64,000 bases of DNA from assembly GCF_013322225.1 (NCBI RefSeq), contig NZ_JAAMFB010000016.1, positions 1 to 64,000 on the forward strand, read 5' to 3'. This document shows positions 34,170 to 43,389 of the stretch, one piece after another. Below the pieces are notes generated by a model. That model searched no databases, was not told the origin of the DNA, and saw only the letters and a list, made by a program, of their open reading frames with translations. The position numbers and the translations under genes are program-made. Each line of letters begins with the position of its first letter. The first letter of the stretch is position 1. The DNA comes from Agrobacterium larrymoorei. Lineage in GTDB: Bacteria; Pseudomonadota; Alphaproteobacteria; Rhizobiales; Rhizobiaceae.

Positions 34170-35018
34170 TCAGTGAGAAGGCTCTGACCAGAGGCACAAC
34201 TTTCGTTGCAGGATAACCAGCACCGCATTGGCGGCGAGACCGAGGAGAGCCAGAAGCAGAATTGCTGCGAACATCAGCGGGATCTGGAAATTGTACTGGG
34301 CATTCATCACCTGAAATCCGACGCCCTTGTTCGCGCCAATCATTTCAGCCGCGATCAACAATAACAGAGCCGTGGTTGCGGACAGGCGGAGGCCGACGAA
34401 GATGGCAGGCACCGATGCAGGCAGAACGACGCGCCGGAAGATGGTGATACGGCCTGCGCCATAGGTTCTGGCCATCTCGATCAGCTTGCGGTCGACTTCC
34501 ATGACGCCGCCAATGGTCGAAAGAAGGATTGGAAATAGCGTAGCCCAAAAGATCACAAAGACTTTCGATGCCTCACCCAACCCCAGAAGCAGGATGAACA
34601 CTGGGTAAAGCGCGAGCGCGGAGGTCTGGCGGAAGAATTGCAACAGTGGATCGAGCGCACGTTCTACCGCAGCCACCTGCCCCATGAACAAACCGAGCGG
34701 AATGCCGACGGCGACCGCTGCGGCAAACGCGATGCCGGATCGTTGCAGGCTGATGGCAATATCATCGATCAAAGCGCCACTGAAAATTCCCTTCCAGAGA
34801 GCCACAATGATCGTATCGAGACGGGGAAAAACGGCAGGGTTGATCCAGCCTAGCACGCTCGATATCTGCCACGCGGCAAGAAAACTCAAAACCAGGCCAT
34901 AGCGGGAGAGAAAAGGTAAAACTAGACGATTGACGGCTTGTAGAGCCTGCGGGGCGGGCTGCTCTTTCTGATAATCAAGCAGCTTGGGATGAAGAGATTT
35001 GGCATCTTCATAAGACAT
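34170..35018 (-). CDS. ABC transporter permease, sulfonate type
   Basis: A 282-residue inner-membrane permease of the SsuC/TauC type (BPD_transp_1). Hydrophobic segments begin at about residue 38; the EAA loop reads IEMARTYGAGRITIFRRVVLPASVPAIFVGLRLS near residues 180-213 with the conserved glycine, the coupling site for the ATPase. The operon order on the minus strand is monooxygenase, permease, binding protein, ATPase. It lies 9 bases after the monooxygenase gene. The ~35-residue N-terminal cytoplasmic extension is common in this group. Confidence 0.9.
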   Translation of the reverse strand: MSYEDAKSLHPKLLDYQKEQPAPQALQAVNRLVLPFLSRYGLVLSFLAAWQISSVLGWINPAVFPRLDTIIVALWKGIFSGALIDDIAISLQRSGIAFAAAVAVGIPLGLFMGQVAAVERALDPLLQFFRQTSALALYPVFILLLGLGEASKVFVIFWATLFPILLSTIGGVMEVDRKLIEMARTYGAGRITIFRRVVLPASVPAIFVGLRLSATTALLLLIAAEMIGANKGVGFQVMNAQYNFQIPLMFAAILLLALLGLAANAVLVILQRKLCLWSEPSH

Positions 35019-35027
35019 TTCAATACC

Positions 35028-36380
35028 TCACTCTGCGGCCTGGACGACCGAGCGTGCAGCGGTCCAGCGGTTGACGGGATAAGGGAGGCCCAGATTTTCT
35101 CGCAGTGTCGTTCCTTCATATTCCGTCCGGAATAAGCCGCGACGCTGGAGTTCAGGAATGACGAGATCGACAAAATCGTCGAGCGCCGTTGGCAACCATG
35201 GCGGCAGGATGTTGAATCCATCCGCCGCCTCGTTCTCGAACCACTCCTGCAATGTGTCGACGATCGTCTCCGGCGTTCCAACGATAGTGTAATGGCCACG
35301 CGCCGAAGCAACCCACTGGTAGAGCTGGCGGATGGTGAAATTGTTTTCGTCGGCGATCTGGCGAAGCAGCGCCTGACGGCTCTTCATGCCCTCGGTTGGA
35401 GGGGCGACAGGCAGTGGGCCATCAAGGTCATAACCGCGAAGATCGAGCGTGCCACCCGTCAAGCCGTTCAACAGTCCAACGCCATCCTCTTCCAGAATGA
35501 GTGATGTCAGACGCTCATATTTTTCCTGCGCCTCGGCGTGGGTGCGCCCGACGAATGGCGAGACTCCCGGCATGACAAGGACGTGATTGGGATTGCGGCC
35601 AAAGCCACGAGCGCGAGCCTTGATGTCGCGGTAAAACTCCTGCGCTGTTTCGATATGTTGATGAGCGGTGAAGATCACTTCTGCCGTTGCGGCGGCGAGC
35701 CCTCGCCCATCGTCTGACTGCCCTGCCTGAACGATCACGGGATGGCCTTGCGGTGAGCGAGATACGTTCAGCGGGCCGCGTACTTGAAAATGCTCGCCAC
35801 GATGACTCGCCTCGTGCAGTTTAGCGCTGTCATAGAATACCCCGCTTTCGACATCGCGAACGAAAGCATCATCCTCGAAACTGTCCCATAGCTTCTTCAC
35901 CACATCCACATGCTCGGCGGCACGCTTGTAGCGGTCTGCGTGTGGCAATTGCGTTTCGCGATTGAAGTTTTGCGCGGTGGGATCACCGGTCGTCGTAACC
36001 ACGTTCCACCCTGCCCGCCCGCCGGAGATGAGGTCGAGAGACGCGAATTTGCGCGCCGTCAAATACGGCTCCTCGTAGGTCGTCGAAGAGGTGGCGATGA
36101 AACCCAGATTCTTCGTGAATGGTGCAAGTGCAGAGAAAAGTGTGGTTGGCTCGAAACCGGCCACGCGCGCGTTACCGCCTTCTCGCGCTCCGCCAAAACC
36201 GATGGCCAGATTGTCTGCCAGGAAGTAAGCGTCGAATAGCCCGCGTTCCGCAGTTTGCGCAAGTTGTCTGTGAAACTCCAGACTCAACGCTCCATCGGCT
36301 GGCTGATCGGGATGCCGCCATGCTGCAACGTGCTGCCCGCCACCCGGTAGAAATGCGCCAAGTCTGATCTTGCGTGACAT
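35028..36380 (-). CDS. Flavin-dependent monooxygenase (NtaA/SnaA/DszA-like, LLM class)
   Basis: A 450-residue luciferase-like (LLM) flavin-dependent monooxygenase of the NtaA/SnaA/DszA group, which uses FMNH2 supplied by a separate reductase to oxidise organosulfur or aminopolycarboxylate compounds. Motifs include LGAFLPGGGQHVAAWRHP at the start, GRAGWNVVTT near residue 130, QAGQSDDGRGLAA near 230 and VGTPETIVDTLQEWF near 375. With the sulfonate ABC genes it suggests uptake and desulfonation of an organosulfur compound, an inference. No flavin reductase gene is adjacent. The start at 36378-36380 has GAGGAA upstream. Confidence 0.88.
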   Translation of the reverse strand: MSRKIRLGAFLPGGGQHVAAWRHPDQPADGALSLEFHRQLAQTAERGLFDAYFLADNLAIGFGGAREGGNARVAGFEPTTLFSALAPFTKNLGFIATSSTTYEEPYLTARKFASLDLISGGRAGWNVVTTTGDPTAQNFNRETQLPHADRYKRAAEHVDVVKKLWDSFEDDAFVRDVESGVFYDSAKLHEASHRGEHFQVRGPLNVSRSPQGHPVIVQAGQSDDGRGLAAATAEVIFTAHQHIETAQEFYRDIKARARGFGRNPNHVLVMPGVSPFVGRTHAEAQEKYERLTSLILEEDGVGLLNGLTGGTLDLRGYDLDGPLPVAPPTEGMKSRQALLRQIADENNFTIRQLYQWVASARGHYTIVGTPETIVDTLQEWFENEAADGFNILPPWLPTALDDFVDLVIPELQRRGLFRTEYEGTTLRENLGLPYPVNRWTAARSVVQAAE

Positions 36381-36392
36381 ATGGTTCCTCAC

Positions 36393-36595
36393 TTTGTTTT
36401 AAGTCGCTGAAATTCATTATATTTCAGCTCAAAAACGTAAAGGCACCATCTCTTCCAAAGCAGCGCCCGCCGCCAAAAGAAGACTACATTGTCTATTATT
36501 TTAATATAGAATTGACGTTGCTAACTTGATCACGTCGCGCAAAAAAAATTTCGATATTCGTCGTCAGCGCAAAATAATCTCAGTCTAACGCACAT
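36393..36595. promoter_or_regulatory. Promoter region of the sulfonate-type operon
   Basis: About 200 A+T-rich bases upstream of the monooxygenase gene, including TATTATTTTAATATAGAATT around 36495. This is the expected control region for the operon and for any sulfur-starvation regulator. I could not identify a defined operator. Confidence 0.4.
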
Positions 36596-36600
36596 GAAAA

Positions 36601-36625
36601 AAGCGGCGAACCCGGTTCGCCGCTT
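36601..36625 (-). terminator. Intrinsic terminator of degP
   Basis: AAGCGGCGAA and TTCGCCGCTT form a perfect 10-base-pair stem around a 5-base loop; on the minus strand it is followed by a T-run. It lies 39 bases past the degP stop. Confidence 0.9.
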
Positions 36626-36663
36626 AGAAACTACAATAAATAGCAGAGGGCTTCGGTGCCACC

Positions 36664-38217
36664 TCATTCCAGCGGTATTGCCACGAAACGAAGATTACCC
36701 TGAGCATCCGCCACCATCACATGTGCGTTCTTGCGACCAGCAGACTTCAGGCCGTTAACGCGGACCAGCACGTCGCCCGGCACCTCCATGAAATCCTGAC
36801 CGACTTCAACGATCACATCACCGGCTTTCACGCCTTTCTCTTCAGCGGCAGAACCCGGCGTTACACTGGAGACGTAAACACCCTCCACGCTCTCGGCCAC
36901 GCCCTTTTCCGTGCGCAGTTCATCTGTCAGCATGACAAGATTCATGCCGAGCACGGTTTGCGGCGCTTCGCGAACGTCCGGTGCCTGCTGCTCTTCGCTT
37001 TCCGCACCGTTGTTTTCTTCAGGCGTGGCCATTTCACCACTTTCGCCGTTTTCCGGGGTCGCCTCGTCCCCGCTGGCACCGGGCTGCTGCTCTTCCGCGC
37101 TGTCCTGTAACTGACCGAGCTTTACCTTGACCGTCTGCTCCTTGCCATCTCGGAACACCACGACATCGACTTCCTTGCCGACCGGGCTTTCCGCGACGAC
37201 CCGGGGCAGGTCACGCATTTCCTGGATAGGCTTGCCATCGAAGTTCAGCACCACATCACCCGCCTGAATCGGGCCGTTTTCAACCGGACCACCCTTCACG
37301 ACGCCGGAAATCAACGCTCCGCGCGGGCTATCCAGACCGATGCTTGACGCGATATCGTCGGTGACCGGCTGCACGCGAACACCAAGCCAGCCACGGCGAG
37401 TCTCACCGAATTCAATCAGTTGCTGGACAATGTTCTGAGCAAGCTCGGTGGGAACCGCAAAGCCGATACCGATGGAACCGCCGCTTGGGGAAATGATAGC
37501 GGTGTTGATGCCGATCACCTCACCCTTCATATTGAAGAGCGGGCCGCCTGAGTTGCCCTTATTGATAGCAGCATCCGTCTGGATGAAATTATCATAGGGG
37601 CCAGCATTGATGTTGCGCCCCCGTGCAGAAATCACGCCAACGGTTAGCGAGCCGCCAAGACCGAACGGATTACCGATAGCCATCACCCAGTCACCGATGC
37701 GCATCGTTCGGGAATCGCCAAACTTAACCGCTTTCAATGGTGCTTTGGGTTCCACCTTGAGCACCGAAAGATCGGTCTTCGTGTCAGTGCCAACCAGCGT
37801 CGCCTTCAGCTTGTTGCCATTGGGGAAGATGACCTCGATATCGTCCGCACCCTCGATGACGTGATTATTGGTAACGACATAACCGGCCGGATCGATGACA
37901 AAGCCGGAACCGAGCGAACTGACCTTACCCCCATTGTCCGGCTTCTGGTTGTCGAAATAATCCTTGAAGAACTCCTGAAACGGCGAACCGTCCGGAATAC
38001 GCGGCGGCGTCGGCCCCTTGCCTTCTGCCTTCACACTCTGCGAGGTCGAAATATTCACCACCGCATCCAGCAAGGGAGCTGCGAGATCCGCCACCGAAGC
38101 GGGTCCGATGCTTTGCGCCTGGGCGCTGACCGGAACGGAGAGACCACCGGCAACGATTGCTAATCCCGCCACTGCGGCGATGCTGCTGCGGAATGGCGAA
38201 AGGGTGGTCACAGGCAT
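36664..38217 (-). CDS. degP: Periplasmic serine protease/chaperone DegP (Do family)
   Basis: A 517-residue Do-family (HtrA) protease that degrades or refolds misfolded periplasmic proteins. A signal peptide of about 35 residues ends AQAQ. The trypsin-like triad is clear: His in TNNHVIEGAD, Asp in GTDTKTDLSVLKV and Ser in NKGNSGGPLFN. Two PDZ domains follow, near residues 285-375 and 425-515, separated by an unusually acidic Gly/Glu/Ser-rich linker (residues ~375-415). I chose the ATG at 38215-38217 because GAGGA lies upstream. It is downstream of hflKC with a cupin gene between. Confidence 0.93.
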   Translation of the reverse strand: MPVTTLSPFRSSIAAVAGLAIVAGGLSVPVSAQAQSIGPASVADLAAPLLDAVVNISTSQSVKAEGKGPTPPRIPDGSPFQEFFKDYFDNQKPDNGGKVSSLGSGFVIDPAGYVVTNNHVIEGADDIEVIFPNGNKLKATLVGTDTKTDLSVLKVEPKAPLKAVKFGDSRTMRIGDWVMAIGNPFGLGGSLTVGVISARGRNINAGPYDNFIQTDAAINKGNSGGPLFNMKGEVIGINTAIISPSGGSIGIGFAVPTELAQNIVQQLIEFGETRRGWLGVRVQPVTDDIASSIGLDSPRGALISGVVKGGPVENGPIQAGDVVLNFDGKPIQEMRDLPRVVAESPVGKEVDVVVFRDGKEQTVKVKLGQLQDSAEEQQPGASGDEATPENGESGEMATPEENNGAESEEQQAPDVREAPQTVLGMNLVMLTDELRTEKGVAESVEGVYVSSVTPGSAAEEKGVKAGDVIVEVGQDFMEVPGDVLVRVNGLKSAGRKNAHVMVADAQGNLRFVAIPLE

Positions 38218-38380
38218 ACAGCGTCCTCGCATCTGCAAAACATGGCCTCTAGCTTAATAGCCAAGCATAAGGCGGAATGATGAAGTGTAAAAATACCTTT
38301 TCGTGAACGCGTGCCAAGCCCGCAAGACATGCATCAGCTTCAAACGTCTGAATAAAATTCGGGTAGACAAGAGGCAGTTG

Positions 38381-38710
38381 TCAATCAACGATGAATAATT
38401 TGGCACCGGTCGCGGTATAGGATCGGTGCGGTTCCGCCTTGTCGGCAACCTGATAGCTCATGCCAGCCTTCAGGATGAAGCTGCGCCCATCTTCCAACTC
38501 GGTGGTGATTTCACCCTCAAGGCAAAAAAGGATATGGCCTTTACTGCACCAGTGATCTGCCAAATATCCAGGCGTGTATTCCACTATCCGTACACGAATG
38601 TCCCCAAATTGACGCGTCCGCCATGTCGCAGAGCCGGTTTCGCCAGCATGAAGTGTCGGTTCGATCTCCGACCAATCCGTCGTTCCAAAAGGAATATTAT
38701 TTATCTGCAA
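38381..38710 (-). CDS. DHCW-motif cupin protein
   Basis: A 109-residue single-cupin protein with the DHCW-like motif (ADHWCSKGHILFCLEGE near residues 51-67) that defines its family. The cupin barrel starts INNIPFGTTDWSEIEP and ends with GMSYQVADKAEPHRSYT and KLFIVD. I chose the TTG at 38710 because GGAG lies eight bases upstream and family members begin there; ATGs at 38752-38755 would add a Trp-containing extension. Ligand and role are unknown. It sits between hflC and degP; in many proteobacteria a DUF2065 gene occupies this place, and none is here. Confidence 0.75.
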   Translation of the reverse strand: MQINNIPFGTTDWSEIEPTLHAGETGSATWRTRQFGDIRVRIVEYTPGYLADHWCSKGHILFCLEGEITTELEDGRSFILKAGMSYQVADKAEPHRSYTATGAKLFIVD

Positions 38711-38794
38711 CTTAAAACTCCAAGGCAATGATCCATTGGCTGTATGCGCCATCATGCACCTGCATTGCCAGAGGAAAATTACGACCAAAAAAGA

Positions 38795-38820
38795 AAGCGC
38801 CGATGTTTCCACCGGCGCTT
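38795..38820 (-). terminator. Intrinsic terminator of hflKC
   Basis: AAGCGCCG and CGGCGCTT form a stem around a 10-base loop, followed on the minus strand by a T-rich run. It lies 24 bases past the hflC stop and overlaps the 5' side of the cupin gene region. Confidence 0.75.
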
Positions 38821-38843
38821 CATCTTTCGTCAATATCGACCAA

Positions 38844-39773
38844 TCAGTTCCCAGAGGGCGCTGGTGTCGGCTGCTGTGCTGGCGGCGTTGCCTGGGCACC
38901 GTTGATATTGTTGAAATAACGGAAGAACGTCGAGTCCGGCGAAAGCACAAGCGTCGTGCCCGTACCGTTCAATGAGTTCGCATAGGCGGTCATCGAGCGA
39001 TAGAACTCGAAGAAGTCCGGATCGCGCTGGAATGCGTCACCGAAGATACGGTTACGTTCGGCATCGCCCTCACCGCGAAAAACTTCGGACTGGCGACGTG
39101 CTTCGGATTCGAATTCGACAACCTGACGATCGGCGATAGCGCGGCGACGCTGACCTTCTTCGTTACCGCGTGCGCGGATCAGTTCGGCCTCGGCAAGACG
39201 CTCGGACTTCATGCGTTCGAACGTTTGCTGCGACACTTCCTGCGTCAAGTCCGTACGGCGAATACGAACATCGACAATGCTCAGTCCCAGCGATTCAGCA
39301 TCGGGACGCAGGTCGTCACGCACTTCCTGCATCATCGATGCACGGGCATCGGAAAGCGCTGCTTCGAAGCCGCGAAGACCATAAACGCGACGCAGCGACG
39401 CGTCGAAACGAGTACGCAGGCGAGATTCCGCAGCAACCTGATCACCCGAAACCGTCTGACGGAAGCGGCGTGGATCGGTGATGCGGTAGACCACGAAAGC
39501 GTCAACCTCGTAGAACTTGCCGCCAGATACCTGAACACGGATGTTGTCATGGTCGAAACGCAAGGCGCGATTTTCGACGTACTGAACGCGGTCGGCATCC
39601 ATGAAGGCGAAAGGAAGCTTGAAATAAAGACCCGGTTCCGTCTTCACGTCCCTGATCTCACCGAAGCGAACGACGATTGCCTGCTGGCGCTCGTTGACGA
39701 CGAAGAACGAAGAGTAGGCAAAGAACAGAACAACGGCCAGACCGACGAGGATAGCAGTTAGACGATTACCCAT
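38844..39773 (-). CDS. hflC: FtsH regulator HflC
   Basis: A 309-residue SPFH/band-7 protein. With HflK it forms a large membrane complex that surrounds FtsH and controls its access to membrane substrates. One N-terminal membrane anchor (TAILVGLAVVLFFAYSSFFVV) is followed by the band-7 domain (residues ~22-190) starting VNERQQAIVVRFGEI, and a helical segment rich in Arg and Glu, typical of HflC. The C terminus is Pro/Gln-rich. The start at 39771-39773 is one base from the hflK stop, so translation is coupled. Confidence 0.95.
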   Translation of the reverse strand: MGNRLTAILVGLAVVLFFAYSSFFVVNERQQAIVVRFGEIRDVKTEPGLYFKLPFAFMDADRVQYVENRALRFDHDNIRVQVSGGKFYEVDAFVVYRITDPRRFRQTVSGDQVAAESRLRTRFDASLRRVYGLRGFEAALSDARASMMQEVRDDLRPDAESLGLSIVDVRIRRTDLTQEVSQQTFERMKSERLAEAELIRARGNEEGQRRRAIADRQVVEFESEARRQSEVFRGEGDAERNRIFGDAFQRDPDFFEFYRSMTAYANSLNGTGTTLVLSPDSTFFRYFNNINGAQATPPAQQPTPAPSGN

Positions 39774-39774
39774 A

Positions 39775-40908
39775 TCAGTTGCCTCCCTGCTGGAGCGCAG
39801 CCGGATTACCACGCATCATTTCATTGAGAGGCAGATATGGCACCACTCCCTGCTTTTCATCGATGATGACCTTGTTCGAACCCTTGAAGACCTGCTCCAT
39901 GGTTTCGATGAACATACGTTCACGGGTCACGTCCGGCGCTGTTCGGTATTGATCGTAGATCGACACGAAGCGCTGCGCCTCACCCTGAGCTTCATTCACA
40001 ACTCGACTTTTGTAAGCATTCGCCTCTTCAACGATCTGCGCAGCCTGACCGCGTGCGGCACCCAGACGCTGGTTGGCGTACTGGTTCGCTTCCTGCACGA
40101 AACGGTCTTCGTCCTGCTCGGCACGCTGAACCTCATCGAAGGCATCGGCCACTTCACGCGGGGGAGCTGCATCTTCGATGGCGACTGCGTTGATCGAAAG
40201 CCCGGCACCATAGCTGTCCATGGTGGTCTGAATGATCGTGCGCACTTCCGCAGAGATCGCCTGACGATTGTCGCGGAAGATATCCTGCGCCGGACGACGA
40301 CCGACGATCTCACGCATGGCGCTTTCCGCGACCTGTTGCAGTGTTTCGGCTGGCGTATCGACGTTGAACAGATAGGACTTCGCGTCGGATACGGTATAGA
40401 GCACGGAGAACTGAACGTTGACGATGTTTTGATCGCCGGTCAACATCACACCGCTCGGGGCGGAGTTGGAGTTGGCGCGACCGCCGATGTTTTGCTGCTG
40501 CTCCGTGACCTTGACGATCTCGACGGTTTCGATTGGCCAGAGATGGAAATGCAGGCCGGGCATGGAGACCTCATCTTTCGGCTTACCGAAACGAAGTTCT
40601 ACGCCGCGCTCATCCGGCTGTACGGTGTAGACAGACTGGATACCGACAAATGCCAGAACGACCAGAACGAGGATCGCAACGACGCCACCGTTGAAGCCAC
40701 CCGGCAGAACGTTCTTGAAACGATCCTGACTGCGACGGATAATCTCTTCCAGATCCGGCGGGCCACCGTTGCCGCCACCCCCACCGCCGCCGCGCGGGCG
40801 GTTCGGTCCCTGACCCCACGGGCCGCCTTGGTTGTTTCCACCACCGCCGCCGCTGCCGTTACCGCCGCCCCAAGGGCCGCCGCCGCCATTTTGATTGCTC
40901 CAGGGCAT
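39775..40908 (-). CDS. hflK: FtsH regulator HflK
   Basis: A 377-residue partner of HflC. The first ~60 residues are a Gly/Asn/Pro-rich cytoplasmic tail (GGGGPWGGGNGSGGGGGNN) typical of HflK. A membrane segment near residue 75-95 (FNGGVVAILVLVVLAFVGIQSV) and the band-7 domain follow, beginning VQPDERGVELRFG, with QQNIGGRANSNSAPSGVMLTGDQNIVNVQF near 140. The start at 40906-40908 has GAGGT upstream. Operon order is hflK-hflC, with degP further on; thyA-folA lies upstream on the same strand. Confidence 0.95.
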   Translation of the reverse strand: MPWSNQNGGGGPWGGGNGSGGGGGNNQGGPWGQGPNRPRGGGGGGGNGGPPDLEEIIRRSQDRFKNVLPGGFNGGVVAILVLVVLAFVGIQSVYTVQPDERGVELRFGKPKDEVSMPGLHFHLWPIETVEIVKVTEQQQNIGGRANSNSAPSGVMLTGDQNIVNVQFSVLYTVSDAKSYLFNVDTPAETLQQVAESAMREIVGRRPAQDIFRDNRQAISAEVRTIIQTTMDSYGAGLSINAVAIEDAAPPREVADAFDEVQRAEQDEDRFVQEANQYANQRLGAARGQAAQIVEEANAYKSRVVNEAQGEAQRFVSIYDQYRTAPDVTRERMFIETMEQVFKGSNKVIIDEKQGVVPYLPLNEMMRGNPAALQQGGN

Positions 40909-41053
40909 CAATACCTCTTTGACTGTAAACCTTCCCGCTCCCTCTCGAATGCGTTCATTAGCATTCGACGGGAATATCGTCCTCGTTATAGGAATAGGAC
41001 GCGTCTCTTTCAACGCGGGGCCGGTAACTTAATACCAGATCAGGGTAAATAGT

Positions 41054-41581
41054 TCACTTTGCATCGATACGCCGTCGATAAGTGACAAAACGCACCGGGT
41101 AGTTATCCTTTTCCCCGGCTGGCAAGGGAATTTCGTCGATCTTCTCGAAAACGGCCGGGTCAATTTCGGGGAAAAACGTGTCCCCTTCCAGCTCCGCCTC
41201 CACATGGGTGACGGAAAGTTGATCGGCAAGAGGCATCGCCTGACGGTAGATTTCGCCACCGCCAGCCACGAAAACCTCATCGACGCCAAGTTCCCGCGCC
41301 TTCGATTTCGCAAGGTCGAGCGCCTCTTCCAGCGACCCGACGACATCCACACCAGAGGGATTATAATCGCTGTTTCGGCTGACGATGATATGCGGCCTGC
41401 CCGGCAATGGGCGCTCGCCGACGGACAGAAACGTCTTGCGCCCCATGATCAGCGGCTTGCCCATGGTCTGCGCCTTGAACCTTTTCAGGTCCGACGACAG
41501 TTTCCACGGCATATCGAGTTCGCGCCCGATGACATTGTTGCGGGAAACGGCTGCAATGAGCGTAATAAGAGGTTCACTCAT
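41054..41581 (-). CDS. folA: Dihydrofolate reductase
   Basis: A 175-residue dihydrofolate reductase that regenerates tetrahydrofolate after thymidylate synthesis. Motifs include [21 protein letters not shown], with the substrate-binding acidic residue of the DMPW segment, [14 protein letters not shown] near residue 42 and [18 protein letters not shown] near 102. Its ATG overlaps the thyA stop in an ATGA arrangement (41578-41581). This is the classic thyA-folA pairing. It ends about 145 bases upstream of hflK on the same strand. Confidence 0.96.
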   Translation of the reverse strand: MSEPLITLIAAVSRNNVIGRELDMPWKLSSDLKRFKAQTMGKPLIMGRKTFLSVGERPLPGRPHIIVSRNSDYNPSGVDVVGSLEEALDLAKSKARELGVDEVFVAGGGEIYRQAMPLADQLSVTHVEAELEGDTFFPEIDPAVFEKIDEIPLPAGEKDNYPVRFVTYRRRIDAK

Positions 41582-42372
41582 ACCGCAATCGGTGCCTTGA
41601 TGCTTGAATCAGCCTCGTAGTTTTCCAGCGTAAAGTCTTCGAATTTAAAGGCAAACAGGTCGCGCACATCCGGATTTATGCGCATCGTCGGAAGCGCCTT
41701 CGGTTGCCGCGTCATCTGGAGTTCAGCCTGCTCGAAATGGTTCGAATAGATATGCGCGTCTCCTAGCGTATGCACGAAGTCACCCGGCTTGAGGCCGACC
41801 ACCTGCGCAACCATCAACGTCAGCAGCGCATAGGAAGCGATATTGAATGGTACGCCGAGGAAAATATCTGCGGAGCGCTGATAAAGCTGGCAGGAAAGCT
41901 TGCCTTCAGAGACATAGAACTGGAAGAGGCAGTGGCACGGCGGCAAAGCCATCTCGTCTACCAATGCCGGATTCCAGGCCGAAACAATGTGGCGGCGCGA
42001 GTTCGGATTCGTCTTCAGGCTTTCGATCAAAAGCGCGATCTGGTCGATATGTCGACCGTCCGGTGCTGGCCATGAGCGCCACTGCGCGCCGTAGACCGGA
42101 CCGAGATCACCGTTTTCATCTGCCCACTCGTCCCAGATTGTGACGCCGTTCTCCTTGAGATAGGCGATATTGGTGTCACCCTTCAGGAACCACAGCAGCT
42201 CATGGATGATCGAGCGAAGGTGCAGCTTCTTGGTGGTCAGCACCGGAAAGCCTTCGGAGAGATCGAAGCGCATCTGATATCCGAAAACAGAGCGCGTGCC
42301 TGTGCCGGTACGGTCGCCCCGGTCACTGCCGTTTTTCATCACATGCGCAAGAAGGTCGAGATACTGCTTCAT
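41578..42372 (-). CDS. thyA: Thymidylate synthase
   Basis: A 264-residue thymidylate synthase converting dUMP to dTMP with methylene-tetrahydrofolate. The active-site cysteine is in [19 protein letters not shown]; other motifs are [17 protein letters not shown] at the start, [18 protein letters not shown] near 52 and [20 protein letters not shown] near 165. The C terminus APIAV is normal. Cotranscribed with folA by overlapping stop and start. Length is standard. Confidence 0.97.
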   Translation of the reverse strand: MKQYLDLLAHVMKNGSDRGDRTGTGTRSVFGYQMRFDLSEGFPVLTTKKLHLRSIIHELLWFLKGDTNIAYLKENGVTIWDEWADENGDLGPVYGAQWRSWPAPDGRHIDQIALLIESLKTNPNSRRHIVSAWNPALVDEMALPPCHCLFQFYVSEGKLSCQLYQRSADIFLGVPFNIASYALLTLMVAQVVGLKPGDFVHTLGDAHIYSNHFEQAELQMTRQPKALPTMRINPDVRDLFAFKFEDFTLENYEADSSIKAPIAV

Positions 42373-42468
42373 AGTTCCGCCGCCGATTCCTTAAGTGGCC
42401 TTTATTATAGGCGTCGCAGGCGGCGGAACCAACAGGGAGAAAGAAATGCTCCCCATTATTCTACGGGA

Positions 42469-42777
42469 TCAAAGGGTTTCCAGCTTTCCGAGATCTTTTG
42501 CCACCAGATAGTAGAATGTTACACGGGACTTCGTGCGGTCCGCTGCCATTGCTTTTGCCGCCGCATTCACTGCCTTGTCAGCGTCTGCACCATCGACACC
42601 CAGTTTCTTCCCACACCGACTCGCCTTGACACGGGCAAGCTCGTCCGGGTCCGAAGTCGAAACCATCGAGGAGTCACGATTTCGGAGCGCGATGCCCAAA
42701 TGCTTGACGATTTTGTTTACCACCGCCTCATCGGCACCGGCATCATATTTCTTTACGTCTGCGAAGTAGTCCGTCAT
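42469..42777 (-). CDS. DUF2853 family protein
   Basis: A 102-residue cytosolic helical protein of the DUF2853 family, recognisable from ADVKKYDAGADEAVVNKIVKHLGIAL at the start, a VSTSDPDEL segment near residue 40 and a charged C-terminal helix ending FYYLVAKDLGKL. No function is known. It ends about 95 bases upstream of the thyA start on the same strand and faces the tmRNA gene on its other side. Confidence 0.85.
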   Translation of the reverse strand: MTDYFADVKKYDAGADEAVVNKIVKHLGIALRNRDSSMVSTSDPDELARVKASRCGKKLGVDGADADKAVNAAAKAMAADRTKSRVTFYYLVAKDLGKLETL

Positions 42778-42924
42778 GTCCTATCCTCCAGTTTTCCGGC
42801 GCATTTTAGCGACCGGTTGAACAAGAAGATGTTCCAACCTCATTGCGACGTCAAGAATTGCGCGCAACCTTTCATCGAAATGTCACGAGACCTCTTTTCT
42901 AAGGCAGCAGAAATGCCTATATGA

Positions 42925-43272
42925 CCCTTGCCGGATGCAAATCCGGCTATGGCGATAAACTGTCGGTGTAATAAGCCTATTGGACCCGGGGGCGGTACCC
43001 GGCGCCTCCACCAAAAACCGGCGGCCTCTCGTGAAGGCCGGCTTTTGATGGGGGCGAAATAGGATCGACAAGGGTGTAAAGATCGGTCTTTCGCTCGGCA
43101 TGATACCGCCGTTATCGGGTCACAAGTGTAGTTGCAAATGACAACAACGCTAAGGAATACGCTCTCGCTGCCTAATGGCGGTGCGGGAATTCCGCTCTAA
43201 GTCCTTACGGTTAGCCCCGTAAGGCGGGGTTCGGAGGTACCTGGCAACAGAAACCTCCACCTTCTCCATTCC
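42925..43272 (+). ncRNA. ssrA: tmRNA, circularly permuted two-piece alpha type
   Basis: The acceptor piece comes first and ends GGCGCCTCCACCA (CCA at 43011-43013). A short spacer with a GCCGGC-type hairpin separates it from the coding piece, whose 5' GGGGGCG (from 43050) pairs with CGCCTCC to rebuild the acceptor stem. The tag frame GCA AAT GAC AAC AAC GCT AAG GAA TAC ... TAA (43134-43175) encodes ANDNNAKEYALAA, ending in the ALAA degron. This is the alphaproteobacterial permuted form, matured into two RNAs. It rescues stalled ribosomes with SmpB. Outer ends are approximate. sspB follows about 120 bases downstream. Confidence 0.95.
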
Positions 43273-43389
43273 GCCAAAATTGGCTATATGATGCGAGTCA
43301 CGTGCGTTGGCTGGCTTTTCCGTTGCCGCGCTCTAAGACATTGCGTATACTTAGGTAAAAGACGTTCGAATAAGGAAAGACAGGACCGT

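Noticed and set aside
40610-40900. Gly-rich repeats near the 5' end of hflK as a possible tandem DNA repeat
   Set aside because: They are the normal Gly/Asn-rich N terminus of HflK.
42931-42948. GCCGGAT/ATCCGGC hairpin as a terminator
   Set aside because: It lies at the upstream edge of the tmRNA precursor and has no T-run; likely part of the RNA or its processing region.
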